Below, one piece after another: positions 38,259 through 49,088 of a stretch of DNA of 64,000 nucleotides. The notes beneath the pieces are model-generated. The model searched no databases, was not told the origin of the DNA, and saw only the letters and a program-made list of their open reading frames with translations. The translations under genes were made by a program, and so were the position numbers. How positions within the stretch are numbered: position 1 is the stretch's first letter; each line of letters starts with the position of its first letter. The stretch comes from Gonapodya prolifera JEL478 (taxonomy: Eukaryota > Monoblepharomycota > Monoblepharidomycetes > Monoblepharidales > Gonapodyaceae): assembly GCA_001574975.1 (NCBI GenBank), contig KQ965833.1:118161-182160 (forward strand). Direction: 5' to 3'.

Positions 38259-40240
38259 ATGCCCAATCAACTCTTTGTCGACCTTCAAAAGTATCCATCG
38301 GAACCGGAAGACTCGGTGAGAGCGAATGTCTGTCGCGTCTGCCTTGAGAATGCCTCCAACTGATATTGCTGCCTAATGCTGTCTCCAAAATTGCTTGAAC
38401 GATTCTGCGGATGATCCAAAGTCTCCCGAAGAACCATGGCAGGACACTGGAATAGAGAAGTTGTGGAATATCGGGGACTTATCTTCCACAAAGATCAAAC
38501 GATTGCTCCGGAACGGTGTTCCCGACCATTTGCGGAGTGAGAAGATCTTTTGCGATTCGAAATGCAACACGAAGACTGACGTTCAAAGGTGCAACTAGAA
38601 ACGGTGTGGTCCAGGACGTTGAAGCTCCAAAAATTGCACGGTGAGCTTTTTTATTGCACTCACTTCACCGAAGAGTTTAACAATTACATCCTTCGTTCTC
38701 AGCGTTCGAGAAGGATTATGAGCGCGCTCTCGTGAGGATTTACGGAGCAGACATCCCAGCTAATCCTGCTCCTCCAACATTCGGTGGTCGCCTTCACCGT
38801 CGGGAACTATTCCTTTCGAAGCAGGGATGGACAGTGGTGGACCACATCCTCTCTATTATCGCGAGAGATTATCCACAAGTGGATTACTGTCCATTTATAC
38901 CCACACTGGTCGTCATCCTCCTTCACCATCTGGAAACACCCGGCGATGTTCTTGGTGCAATATTCGTCATTCTAAACGCTTCTCTGAAGCACCATCCGGA
39001 TGACCGATGGTCCTTCTTCCCCGTCTATAAAAAGGACATTAAAGTATTCATCCGGTCATTCGGGACCGTCATGCAGCATCAGCTCCCCAAGCTGCATTCC
39101 CATCTCCAGCGCCTCGAGGAGCGACATACCTCAAAGAGGAGTGAGCCGTTCTACGCTCGGTTCTTAACGGACTTTTTCGTCGGAGTCTTCCCGTTTTACG
39201 CAGTGTGCCATGTGGTGGACTCTTTCCTCCTTGAGGGTTTCAAAGTGCTCTACCGATACGCTTTGGCGACGCTATCGTTCAACGAAGAAAGAATTCTGCA
39301 ATGCACGGACATTGACTCTGTGGTGCATGTATTTCATCCTCTCTTGGTGATGCCTCCGTTAGAGGAGCTCTCCACTCGCGCCTTCTCCTTTTCTTTTTCA
39401 AAACACGACATCGCCTTTCGCCCAGCCGACAACACACCATCCATCAACAACCTTTTCGGTGCTATTTCGGATAGTAGCGATTTGGCAGGTCATGCCCACT
39501 ATTCTGCGACACTGATTCCCAAGTTACGGCAACCGAGTACTATTCTCGGTGATGAACAGTGGATGATGTTGTGGTCGTGGATCAGCCCGCGGCTGCGGAA
39601 TAATGTTTTGGATTTAGTGTTCACATCATCTACGCACGGTACTCTTCTTGATACCCTGTACGAGCGGTCGCAGGAAAGGGCTCCAATGTTGTTGGTGATT
39701 GAGACTTTGGACTCACAGGTTTTCGGCGCGTTCCTCTCTACACCGTGGCCGGAGCGGCTGGATGAGAAATCGTTCACAGGGAATGGGGAGGCGTTCTTGT
39801 TTACGTTGAAACCATACGGAAAAATGTATCCTTGGGTTGGGCGCTATTTCGAGGACGAACATCTTCCGGAGGTTCCAGAATCCGATGGATCAAGCCCTTC
39901 GAGTGGTACTGCAAGCTCACCGGACAGTGTTGTAAGAAATGCTCAAGCACTGGAGCGATCCAACAAGCTTGACTGGATTACATACAACGCGAGCATGTTT
40001 ATTTGTGCGGGATTTCATGAGCTCTGTATAGGGGGTGGAGGGTGAGTGGTGTGAAAGGGCACCCGACATTGATTAAAGCTAATCGAGAATTGCAGCTCCT
40101 CCGTCGGTCTATCACTTGGTCGAGATCTTGCATCAGGCACAACTGGCGCATGTGCTACGTTTGACAATCTTCCGCTGACAGGCACAAGAGAACGACACTT
40201 TGAAACGGCTGTTGTGGAACTCTTCGCATTTGGCATCTAG
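38259..40240 (+). CDS. TBC-TLDc domain protein (TBC1D24-like)
   Basis: Exons at 38259-38315, 38422-38536, 38589-38640, 38703-40041 and 40096-40240. An N-terminal TBC-like region starts with KIKRLLRNGVPDHLR (the TBC entry helix) and continues through LETVW, SIIARDYPQVDYCPFIPTLV and KYYxx-type helices. From about residue 310 a TLDc domain follows: LVFTSSTHGTLLDTLYER, MLLVIETLDSQVFGAFLS, GNGEAFLFTLKPYGKMYPW, MFICAGFHELCIGGGG and a final FETAVVELFAFG. TBC domains are Rab GTPase-activating modules and TLDc domains bind V-ATPase or protect against oxidative stress; the pairing is that of TBC1D24. The catalytic Arg/Gln fingers of active TBCs are not obvious, as in TBC1D24. The junction between exons 2 and 3 is off by one base. 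Confidence 0.85.
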
Positions 40241-40375
40241 CTATTACATCACCACATTAATGGGGTATCTCCTTCTGTACATAGATGTGAATTTTGCGAT
40301 ATTGCACTGGTAATTGTATACTTCGAAGGCATAGTGAAAATGCGTGGTATCGAGCGTCCGGATGATGTACAAAAG

Positions 40376-43300
40376 TCACGACAAGTCCAAACGCTTCTTT
40401 TTAAATCGTCCTGAGTCCGAGTCATCACTGGAGCTCGCCTCGGGATCCCTCAACGTCGCGATTTCTCCTTCGTCCAATGATACGGATGCCCGCTTGCGGT
40501 TTGCTCCAGATCCTAAAGAAAGTCGTACACGCTCCCGATTGTCGGATTTTGCGATTAGCAGAGGTGATCCGGGGTCGCTTTTTTCATGTTCCACGTCTTT
40601 AACGATTGGTAATCCGGCGCTCCGAAGTGGGGCATCATGAAGTACAGGAACTGCTCCGTTACCGTCAGTCGTAGATCTGCCCGAAGCAGCATTTGCAGAA
40701 TCTGCTATAAATTCGGTCCAGTTGGCCCTGCTGAAGGAACTCCGCGTTTCGGTACCCTTCACTGTCGGGTTCTCTGAATCGTTGGAGGGTGAAGGGTCTT
40801 TAGTCTCCGTTCGATCATCTGCATCGTCGGGATAATCCACTAAAGGTATTGTTGAGACTTTTGCCGCGACTTTCGTTGTTTCCATCGCTTGAGAAGTGTC
40901 GGATTTGACGAACTCAATTAAGCGAGGACTGATCGGCTTGCTGATCGTACGAGCGTCCCCCCCATTGACCTTTTCCGAAAGAGGATTTATTTCGGTAGAT
41001 CTCCCGTGCGGGCTTTGCAAGGTGTCGGGAACCAGAGGTACGTTGCTTCCCGGGTTGTCAAAAGCCATTTGATTCTCGTCATCCTCGTCGTTGTCAAAGT
41101 ATGCTTCCTCGTCATCGTCGAGAATTCCAGATGCCCAACCGTCGCGAGCTCGAGGTTTTCTTGGGACTCGTTCACTTGCAGAATGTTGCGTGAGGACGAT
41201 AAAAGCGTCATTCCAACGAAACTGAAAACACTCACGTGGACTCATGTACACCGTTTGTCGATCCTCGCGCAGGCTCTTGATTTTGTTCATGTTTTCGTAT
41301 GAGCCTTTTGAAAGTTTCCGTGTAAGTAACGCTGTCGATTTCGGATCGTAATGTCGTGGCGAAGAACTCGACAAGTAGTTTCAAATTCTCCTGAAGCCAA
41401 GATAACGTGTCAGTGAAAGCGACAGTTGATTGGCCGAAAAGTAGTCTTACCTTTACGATGAACTCAAAAAGCTCTAATATTGCGGAGGTGGTGACGTTGT
41501 TCTTGCCCTTGCCTTCGTGCAGCAATCCCAGAATAGCAGAGAAGACCCCACTTTTCATGAGATGTCGATTATAGAAGTCGTCTTTCAAGGATAAGCAAGA
41601 GCGAACATATCGCACAGCAGCTTTCGAATCGCACACATTTGAGATAAACGGATTCTGATATCAAATACTCAACATTCCACTCACATAATCTGACATGCTT
41701 TTCTGCTGCTTTCATTAGCAAAATCATTTGGGCCGTAGCGGCGGAGCCGAGGATAAAGTACTTGCTTCGATATCCGTGGTTCTTGATGCAGAAGCAAAGG
41801 ATATCACAGATCGCATTGAGCAGAGAACTTTGCTTGCGAGTCACTGGCAAGACATCTGTCTGGTCCCCTGTTTCAAAAATGGGCGATTATCAGTTTGGGA
41901 ACCTCTGCTGCAGACAAGATTTCAGCTTCTTCACCTGATCGAGATTTCGTCAACATGGCGGGATCGAGTGTCAAAAGAGGCTTACAAATGGCTTTCACAT
42001 GTAGGTCATAGAATTCGTTAAGAAAATCATCAGGATCCTTTCCCAAGTGCTGTGAATGTGCAATAAGACCCTGAAACGTGAGGTATGCCAACATCAATAC
42101 AACCGCCACGATATGAGACCACATTCAGTACATACTTCCGATATTGTGACTGTCGATTCGATCACCATACGCAGGATGTCAAAGATCCACATCCAAGCTG
42201 CATCGTCCGATTCCTGAATGAATTGCTCAATAATGGTGTCCATAATCGACGACGGAGATGAAGATCGTATCATTTCAGGATCAAACTCTGCGATGTGGTG
42301 AAGAATTGATGCGGAGGAGGACCGTATTTCGAGGTCATCACTCGATAGATTGTTCTCCAGAACTTGAAAAAGTCCGTGCGAGGTCAATGTCCTGAAGGAA
42401 CGGAACAACTGAATTGGGCTATAGAGCCGAAAGAAAACAAGACTCAAAATTCACTTGTAGATGAAACCTTTGCTCGTCGGAGTCAGACCCTTTGTGATGG
42501 TGGACAGTTCCTTCAAGAAGGCCAGAACCTCTTTCTTCCTATTGGGACGCTCCCCCTCTTCACGGAGCAATTGAAACAGGTTTTGAAGAAAACTTTCGTC
42601 TCCTGAGATCTTCGCCACGACTTCCACCTCGTTGGAATGAATCAGTTTGTTGAGCTCGATCACGAGATGATCATCCAATCCCGCGACGGAAAAGACAGTT
42701 TCTCGGAGAAAGATGAGTCGCTGGGATTCTTCGATCTTCTTCTCGAGTGAGTCCTCCGGGAATGGAAGTAGCTAATAACAGGTGACGCAGTGAAACTCGA
42801 AACCTCGTTGGGAATATCGAAGGCAGAATCACCTTCTTGAACTTGCTTCGATCCGTAATGGACGCGCGAATGTCTTGCTTAGTCTCACCCAGCCTCTCGT
42901 CATCTTCGCCGGTGGGATTTGTTAAACGAGTGTGTCAGTACCAATTTCACGAACGAAAAAGGGACGAACGCCTCACATTCTAAAGCTCCAAAAAAGCGCT
43001 CGAAGATGTCGTCGCTTACTATTTGTAGAAACAAGTCTGGGTCGCCCAACAAGGCTGGTGAAGGAAAAACATGACATTCATTGGAGTTCCGTTCGAATGA
43101 GTAGTGAGCGGCATCCCACCAATTGCACGGGCAGCACCTCCGAGTCCCCAAAGCGAGCTCCAGTCTTCCAGGTCTTCTGCCGTCTCGAAGTGAGCCAACA
43201 TTTTGTCGAGATAGTTCTCGTCCAATATGAACTTGGCGGTATGCTTCTTTGTTGCATATGACCCAGAGCGAGCGATTAGATGCAAGGTGCCGTCGATTTG

Positions 43301-43991
43301 CGGCAGGTTCGCCAAGGTCGGTTCAGGTGGCAGGGTTGTTGATTTGAAACCCGCGCCCAGAGCCCCGGCTTCGTCCTCATGCGGATTCAGAGCGCTAGTT
43401 GGAAGGTTGTCAATATCTTCAGAAGAGAGGCGTTAGTAGTTCCGATTTGGCGAGTGGCATTCTCATTTCTTCAGGGTTTGGCGGTCACATACCATCCACC
43501 TGCAATTGCATCCTGGCGATTATCTCCTGTAAGTGCTCCCAGACCTCTGTACATCCGGCAGCATCCTCAAAGCTGAGTGCGAGGTCTTCGTTGTCGGAAC
43601 TGTCCATCTTGGAAGGTTCTGTCCAAACAATCAAAGTCTCCTGCTGTTGTTGGTAATTGTTGGTGGGGATCACCCGCGAGTTCAGAATGAGGAGGGCAGG
43701 ACCAGGAGTCTCTGTCTCGCGATTGACAATGAGAAAGTATCCATCCTTGGCCTGTGACGAGCAAACGCCATCACACGTCCCAACCAGACAATATGAAAGC
43801 AGGGGGTCGATCCTTCAGCGTTCTCTCGTACACGAAGACTAATCATAGCCACTCACATCGTTAAATTGAACGGACACGAATCCGGTCCCTTGGTCGTCCC
43901 AGTTCCCGTCGTCGGAGAGGAAATAGACCTTTACTCTCATCGAGCCAGTGGCGCTGTCGCTGGCATCCGACATAGATGCCTCCGCCATCAT
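40376..43991 (-). CDS. PSY2: PP4 regulatory subunit 3 (PSY2 / SMEK / falafel)
   Basis: The start at 43991 opens MMAEASMSDASD, then an EVH1/PH-like domain: MRVKVYFLSDDGNWDDQGTG, AKDGYFLIVNRETETP, ETLIVWTEP, DLALSFEDAAGCTEVWEHL. The Smk-1 domain follows (ALLGDPDLFLQIVSDDIFE, ALEYDER, LREtVFSV) and an ARM-like helical body (DDFLNEFYDLHVKAICKPLL, CFCIKNHGYRSKYFIL, FYNRHLMKSGVFSAIL). It ends in an acidic, Ser-rich tail with KKKRLDLS. First exons in phase: 43857-43991, 43493-43751, 43120-43416, 42977-43054, 42833-42903, 42455-42771, 42136-42418; later ones to 40376 are approximate. The protein targets the PP4 phosphatase in DNA-damage recovery and other nuclear roles. Confidence 0.93.
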
Positions 43992-44276
43992 GCTAGACGC
44001 AGAGTCAAGGCGGAAACTGGTATCAGGTCCACCCGTGTCGTCGGGTGGGAGAAAATCGGATGGAAGTCCTCAGGCTCGCAAAGACTCAATGTGGTTTGGA
44101 TTGCCGAGTCGTTTTCGAAGCGCACACCAAGAGCCACGCTGGACGGTATGGGAAGGTCGACGAGGAAGAAAGGAGAGGACGAGGACCCACTGTCAACCGC
44201 CAGAGTTCGTGGGTTGACTACTTCGGCCAGGGATTCAAGAGTTGAACTTGTACGATTGCACGACTATCTAATCGAA

Positions 44277-46043
44277 CTACCCTGTGCCAAAATCTCGGTC
44301 CGGAAACATGAGAGGAGCTACCAGTGTCCACATGTACACGAAGGCCGCCACCCAACTGCTCACGACTTTTACCCACATTGCACCAACACCTTGGTCAACG
44401 CTCCATACTGTTGTGGAAGATGTTGATTGGTCTGCAGGTGAGACAGTTTGCCACTGGTTGTGTGAGTCAATATTGCGTGTGTTGGTTGGTGTACCAAGTC
44501 CCATAATCAATTGGGTCACTCACGTTTGTGACCACTCCGGACAAATAAAATGCTGCAAGGGAGAAAATAAAATGGAACCATGAATCTTGATGGTATGGAG
44601 AGCAGAGCCTTGTCAGAATTGTGGGTACATATCACATCACCACGCACCGCACAACATACAATTGTACTTTGTCGCCACCGTCTCGTCGTCATCATCTGCA
44701 GACACTGGTGATCCAGAGACTCCATTCCACGTCTCTGCGGATCCGCCCGAGAACGCCGAATAGACGACAGCAAGCAACGAGAGGACCGTTCCCACGATTT
44801 GCCCCAAGCTTTCTGGGAGCACCCCCTGCACTGCGGTAAGCGCGCCATTGTCACGGAAAGGCGCCCATATTTCCGTAGCAGAGCTGTGAAGGGGATCAGA
44901 AGCCACAGCGGAGCCGGAGAGGTAGGTCACTGCCAATCAACAGGATGTCGTGAAAAACGCGGCGAGCCCAGCCGCTCGCAAATTCTAAACCACCAACAGT
45001 ATGTAATCATCATTGCTGCTTGACCCAAGCCGCTTTTAGAATTGCGTTCTCGCACTTTCCCCGAAATGGACGCCGCCGTGACAGCGACACAAAGCACGAC
45101 GTTGAATGAAATGAAGAACATGTAGAGCTTCTCTGATAGATATCTCAGAGATAGGAGAGCCGTGACAGCGCCCAGGGCGACCAGAGACATGAGGCTCCCG
45201 AGAATCAACAAGAACTTGTACATGTGTCGAAATGGACTGGTGTGATCGTAGTACCGGTGCAGACTGTGTTCGGTTACGGAATGGGCAAAGTCGACGAGGA
45301 TGAGGGACTGAATGACAATGAAGATGGCACTGGTGAATAATTTGTTGCAGAACATGTTATCGTCATTAATTTAATGGGACTTTGAAAAGCAAGAATCTAT
45401 CACCTGAATGACAGAACGCAGATCCAGTACTTGTATAGCATCTCTGCGGGAACGTAGAATATTCCCACCATCGTTCCCACAAGTGCAGCTCCCTTTAAAG
45501 ACCAGAGTCTGGTTTAATGAAAGAAAGACGTTCGGACAAAAAAAAACCAGTGCGTCTTAAAGCTCATTACTCACCCATTTTGAAGCAATGCGCGAACGCT
45601 ACTCGAGCTACGCACACCAATCAAAGAAATACAGAGCCCTCCATGGTACACTGCAGTGGCCAAGCCAATTCTATATGACGCCACAACATTCGTACACGAT
45701 AGATCGCACTCTGCGGTGACGAGAGTTGGAGCGAGAGATGATAAGAATGCTCTAGAAAAGAGAGTCAAGACATTTCTTTGGTGAGATCACTTCAGTTAGC
45801 TGTGCGAATGAAATCATGAACCCACTTTGCGATGAACGCAAGAGCGGTACAGAGCGTGAATCCCAACGCATACAGAAGACGGGTCAATGTAGATGCCTTT
45901 GCAGATAGGTGCATTCTGTCAATAATTACTCTTTCTGGGGTTGATAGTGCGATGAGTCGAACCTTGCATGCGATCGCGTCGTTGCAACACGATCTTCCAG
46001 CGATCGTAAAGCAACAGCAGAGATGGAGGATGCCAATTACCAT
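44277..46043 (-). CDS. SERINC family multi-pass membrane protein (TMS1-like), approximate exons
   Basis: SERINC proteins are ten-to-eleven-helix membrane proteins linked to serine-lipid incorporation and scramblase activity. Seen here, in order on the minus strand: a Cys-rich start ([15 protein letters not shown]), [40 protein letters not shown], a short exon ending [26 protein letters not shown] (the family's IQLxLLVDFAH hallmark), [28 protein letters not shown], and the C-terminal [21 protein letters not shown]-type segment ending [13 protein letters not shown]. About eight exons are involved. The start at 46043 gives the expected Cys-rich N-terminus but remains uncertain. The family has been described as conserved in all eukaryotic lineages. 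Confidence 0.88.
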
Positions 46044-46596
46044 CACGTTTCAGTCTCAGCGCGTAAACGCGCTCGGTAAGCAGACAACGTGAATTTTCCG
46101 CACGGCCCTTGATGATGCTCATGATAGAGATTTGTCGATAAACCTGAAAATCATCATTTGTCAACTGAATCCGTCCTGATTCAGATATGTTACACCCCCA
46201 TTGTACAATATGGCGTGGGCTTGGTTTCGTTCGTAGCATGGACTCGCGATAGAAATTTCGTGTGACGCCAGAATGATGAAAAGAACTGAGGGAGACATGT
46301 AGGGGACTATACCACTCTAAAAAAATGGACCACACTCTGTCCGATATTACGACTCAGGAGGGATGATTCATCGCTCGGTTGAAGCAAGTGCACGGCGAAC
46401 GAGCTCCACCGGATCACCAAGGACTCGGGGAACTCCCTTGACGTGGAGACCCACATTTTCATCATGTTCTATCCCGTCTTTCTAGGAAAACACGGCCCGC
46501 CATTAATTCGCCTTTGCGGTGCAAGCCGCGATGTCCCTGATCGCACCACCCACTCGGCCCCCTTTATCTCCAGCCGACACACTGTCCCACTCCACG

Positions 46597-47882
46597 ATGG
46601 CACCAAAGGACATCCGTCAAGTGTCGCTCAAGCTCGGGTCGGGGGCGACGATTCCCGTGCTTGGATTCGGGGCGGGTACGTGGTGACTGTGTGGGGAAGG
46701 TCGGAGTGATCGTCAGCGCAGACAGACCGACTCACACGTTCCCATACCCAATCTGCACTCTCAAAGGCACTACCTGGTACCTCGGACCCGAGAAGGCTGC
46801 TTCAAGATCGGTGACGTTTTTTCGTCTATTTTCGGGACCACAAAGCTAAAAGTTTATTCGAAACGTTGATGTAGAATTTGCCCACCTTGAAATGCACTCA
46901 TGTATGGAAATGAAGAAGACGCGGGTGTGGCGATTAAGGAGTACCTCGCGGAGTTGGGAAAGAAAGGGGAGGACATCTTCGTGACTACTAACGTTTGGAC
47001 AGAAGAGGTGAGACGGTTACTTTCCTGTTTCCCTGTTGGCCGTCCCCTCAACAGGGCGATACTAATTCGTTGTCCGACCAAAAGATCGCCGACATTCCCG
47101 CTTCCCTCCGCGGTTCTCTCAAACGTCTTGGACTGGACTACGTCGACCTCTACCTCATCCACGTACCCTTCTTCGGCTCCGTGGGACTGGCAAGAAAGGT
47201 CACCGTCACCACTGCGTGGAAGAAAGTAAGTCAGACTCGTGACTTGAAGACGGTGCTGGACGGTTCACGAGTCTTGACATTATTTGACTGTCTCAACGCT
47301 GGTAGATGGAAGAAGTAAAAGATGCCGGCCTCGCCAAGGAAATCGGCGTTTCGAATTTCCGCGTTAGTGACTTGGAAGAGATATTCGCCTCCAAACCCAA
47401 ATATGTTCCCGCCATCAACCAAGTGAGTACCAAACCTGTTCTTCCACCCTTCTCGTGTCAACCACCTGACGTGCCCCCCTCCCCTCCCCGAAAAGCTCGA
47501 ATGCAACCCCTACCTCCCGCAAACCGAGCTCCTCGCCTACCACGCCTCGCACGGCATTCTCATGGCCTCCTACAGCCCCCTTCTCCCGCTCGTCAAACCC
47601 CTCGGCTCTCTCCCGTCCATCCTCGCCGAGATCGCCAAATCGCACGGCGCGACCCAGGGGCAGGTTCTCCTGGCGTGGAACCTGGCAAAGGGAAATGTTG
47701 TGATTACGACGAGCAGTAAGGAGGAGAGGTTGAAGGAGTATTTGGATGTGGGGAAAGTTGTGTTGACGGAGGAAGAGGTAAAGAAGATTGATGAGGTGGA
47801 AAAAGCTACGCCTTTCGAGTGTATTGGACGGAGCCGGGGGAGTTCCCGCCGTTCCAGAAGTAGGATTTATATACCGCGATGA
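46597..47882 (+). CDS. Aldo-keto reductase, with frame break at the catalytic Asp
   Basis: Exons 46597-46675, 46767-46810, 46875-47007, 47085-47225, 47306-47422 and 47496-47882. AKR features: LKLGSGATIPVLGFGAGT, MYGNEEDAGVAI (catalytic Tyr), SLKRLGLDYVDLYLIHVP (catalytic His), AKEIGVSNF, and late VVITTSSKEERLKE followed by LTEEEVKKID. These NADPH enzymes reduce aldehydes and ketones. Two oddities: exon 3 needs one extra base at 46889-46891 to read HLDxALMYGNE and otherwise meets TGA just before the Tyr motif; and the catalytic Lys (normally in ITxKLW) is Asn in VTTNVW. The gene could be inactive, or the frame break could be an assembly error. It converges on the PIERCE gene. Confidence 0.82.
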
Positions 47883-47971
47883 GTAATGTTTACAGTGGTA
47901 CGCGCCCGTGTATGGACAAATCACGCAGTGGCGCTCAATTCTCTCCCGGATCGTCCAGCGCCACCGCCAAT

Positions 47972-48446
47972 TCATTTCCCCCGCACATTGAGCGACCTAT
48001 TACAATAGGGCCCTGCCTGGTTGAGGTGCTACGATTCGGAACCGAGGAAAGACGAATCAAAAGTTTGAACACCCCTTTCCATTACCAAACAGCCTGGACG
48101 TAGCGCATGCTGCACATACCTCTGTAAACCTTGAACTCGTACTCCAAAACACCCCCGGCATCTCTTGCCCCGCCGGGGGTCTCTTTCCGTACGCTGCGTT
48201 TGACGTGACGTAAAGCGGGTGTTGGGAAGGCGGGTTGTAGTGCCAGAGCGACGGCTCGGCGAATCTGGGCGGGAGAGGTGGAGGTGTGGGGGGAGTAGAG
48301 GATGGAGAGGATGCGGGTGAGGCTTGGTGAGGGGATGGAGCGTCGGTGGATGTGCCATGTGCAGGTAAAGGTAGTTGGGTTTTGAGGGAAGCTGGTTGGT
48401 TGGGACGGGGTTTGGCGAGATCGGGTGATGCGGGAGTCACCGGCAT
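47972..48446 (-). CDS. PIERCE-like ciliary microtubule inner protein
   Basis: Two exons, 48120-48446 and 47972-48016, code 123 residues. After a Pro/Ser-rich N-terminus the core reads SQHPLYVTSNAAYGKRPP, then EMPGVFWSTSSRFTE, and after the intron GPYCNRSLNVRGK and stop. This matches the PIERCE1/2 (C9orf116/C15orf65) consensus: HPLYxTSNxxYGxxxP, EMPxxFxxxSxxFTE, G-M-Y-R-N-x-S-L-N. Members sit inside the doublet microtubules of motile cilia and couple the lumen network to outer dynein. In a fungus such a gene is expected only in lineages with flagellated zoospores. The GTATGT donor and the in-phase 45-nt last exon support the model. Confidence 0.78.
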
Positions 48447-49088
48447 TGAATCAGTCCAGCTATGAGGGTCAGCGGAAGGATGGGATTGCGCAAGGACGGC
48501 GATCGAATGGCCAGGAGCTCGTGCTGAATCACTTGGCTGTGGCCTTTGCGCGTCTGAACTTCAATGCTCCACCGTTCCGTCCTTTTCAATGCAGTTGCAA
48601 AATCATTTCTCATCACAAAGCGAGGAGAAGAATTCAAATTATGGTTGCAAAACACCATGGGTTGGAAGATATATAAACTTCAACAAGAACACTTTATTCA
48701 AAACCTCATCACCTCGATCGGTTTGTGATGAATCGTTGAGCGAATTCATGCAAACGTGTGTAGAGTTCCGAAGTACGGGTTTGAAAAGGTGCTGCGCCGT
48801 CAGAAACGGAGTCCAACTCAAAACCGCTTCCTTTCCGTATTCACCAACAAACGTCCTTGCATTGTATCACACCGTCAGAGGGGGAAGTGTTGTGGTGGAC
48901 GGGACGTGTGTAGGCGCGTGGCGGGGGGAACGTGGTGAGGGGGGAGGGTAGGGAGGGTGAAGGAATACACATGTACTACTGAATGTCTTTGTTGACTGCG
49001 ATATTCCACAAGATTCGATTCTATTTCATACAATGTTCAAATGCAATACCTTTTCGCCCCAGTTACAACCTCCCTGCACACCTCGCAT
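48447..49088. other. Intergenic region
   Basis: No gene recognised between the PIERCE start and the HSF stop. The 221-codon plus ORF at 48983-49648 is antisense to HSF and has no domain. Confidence 0.55.
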
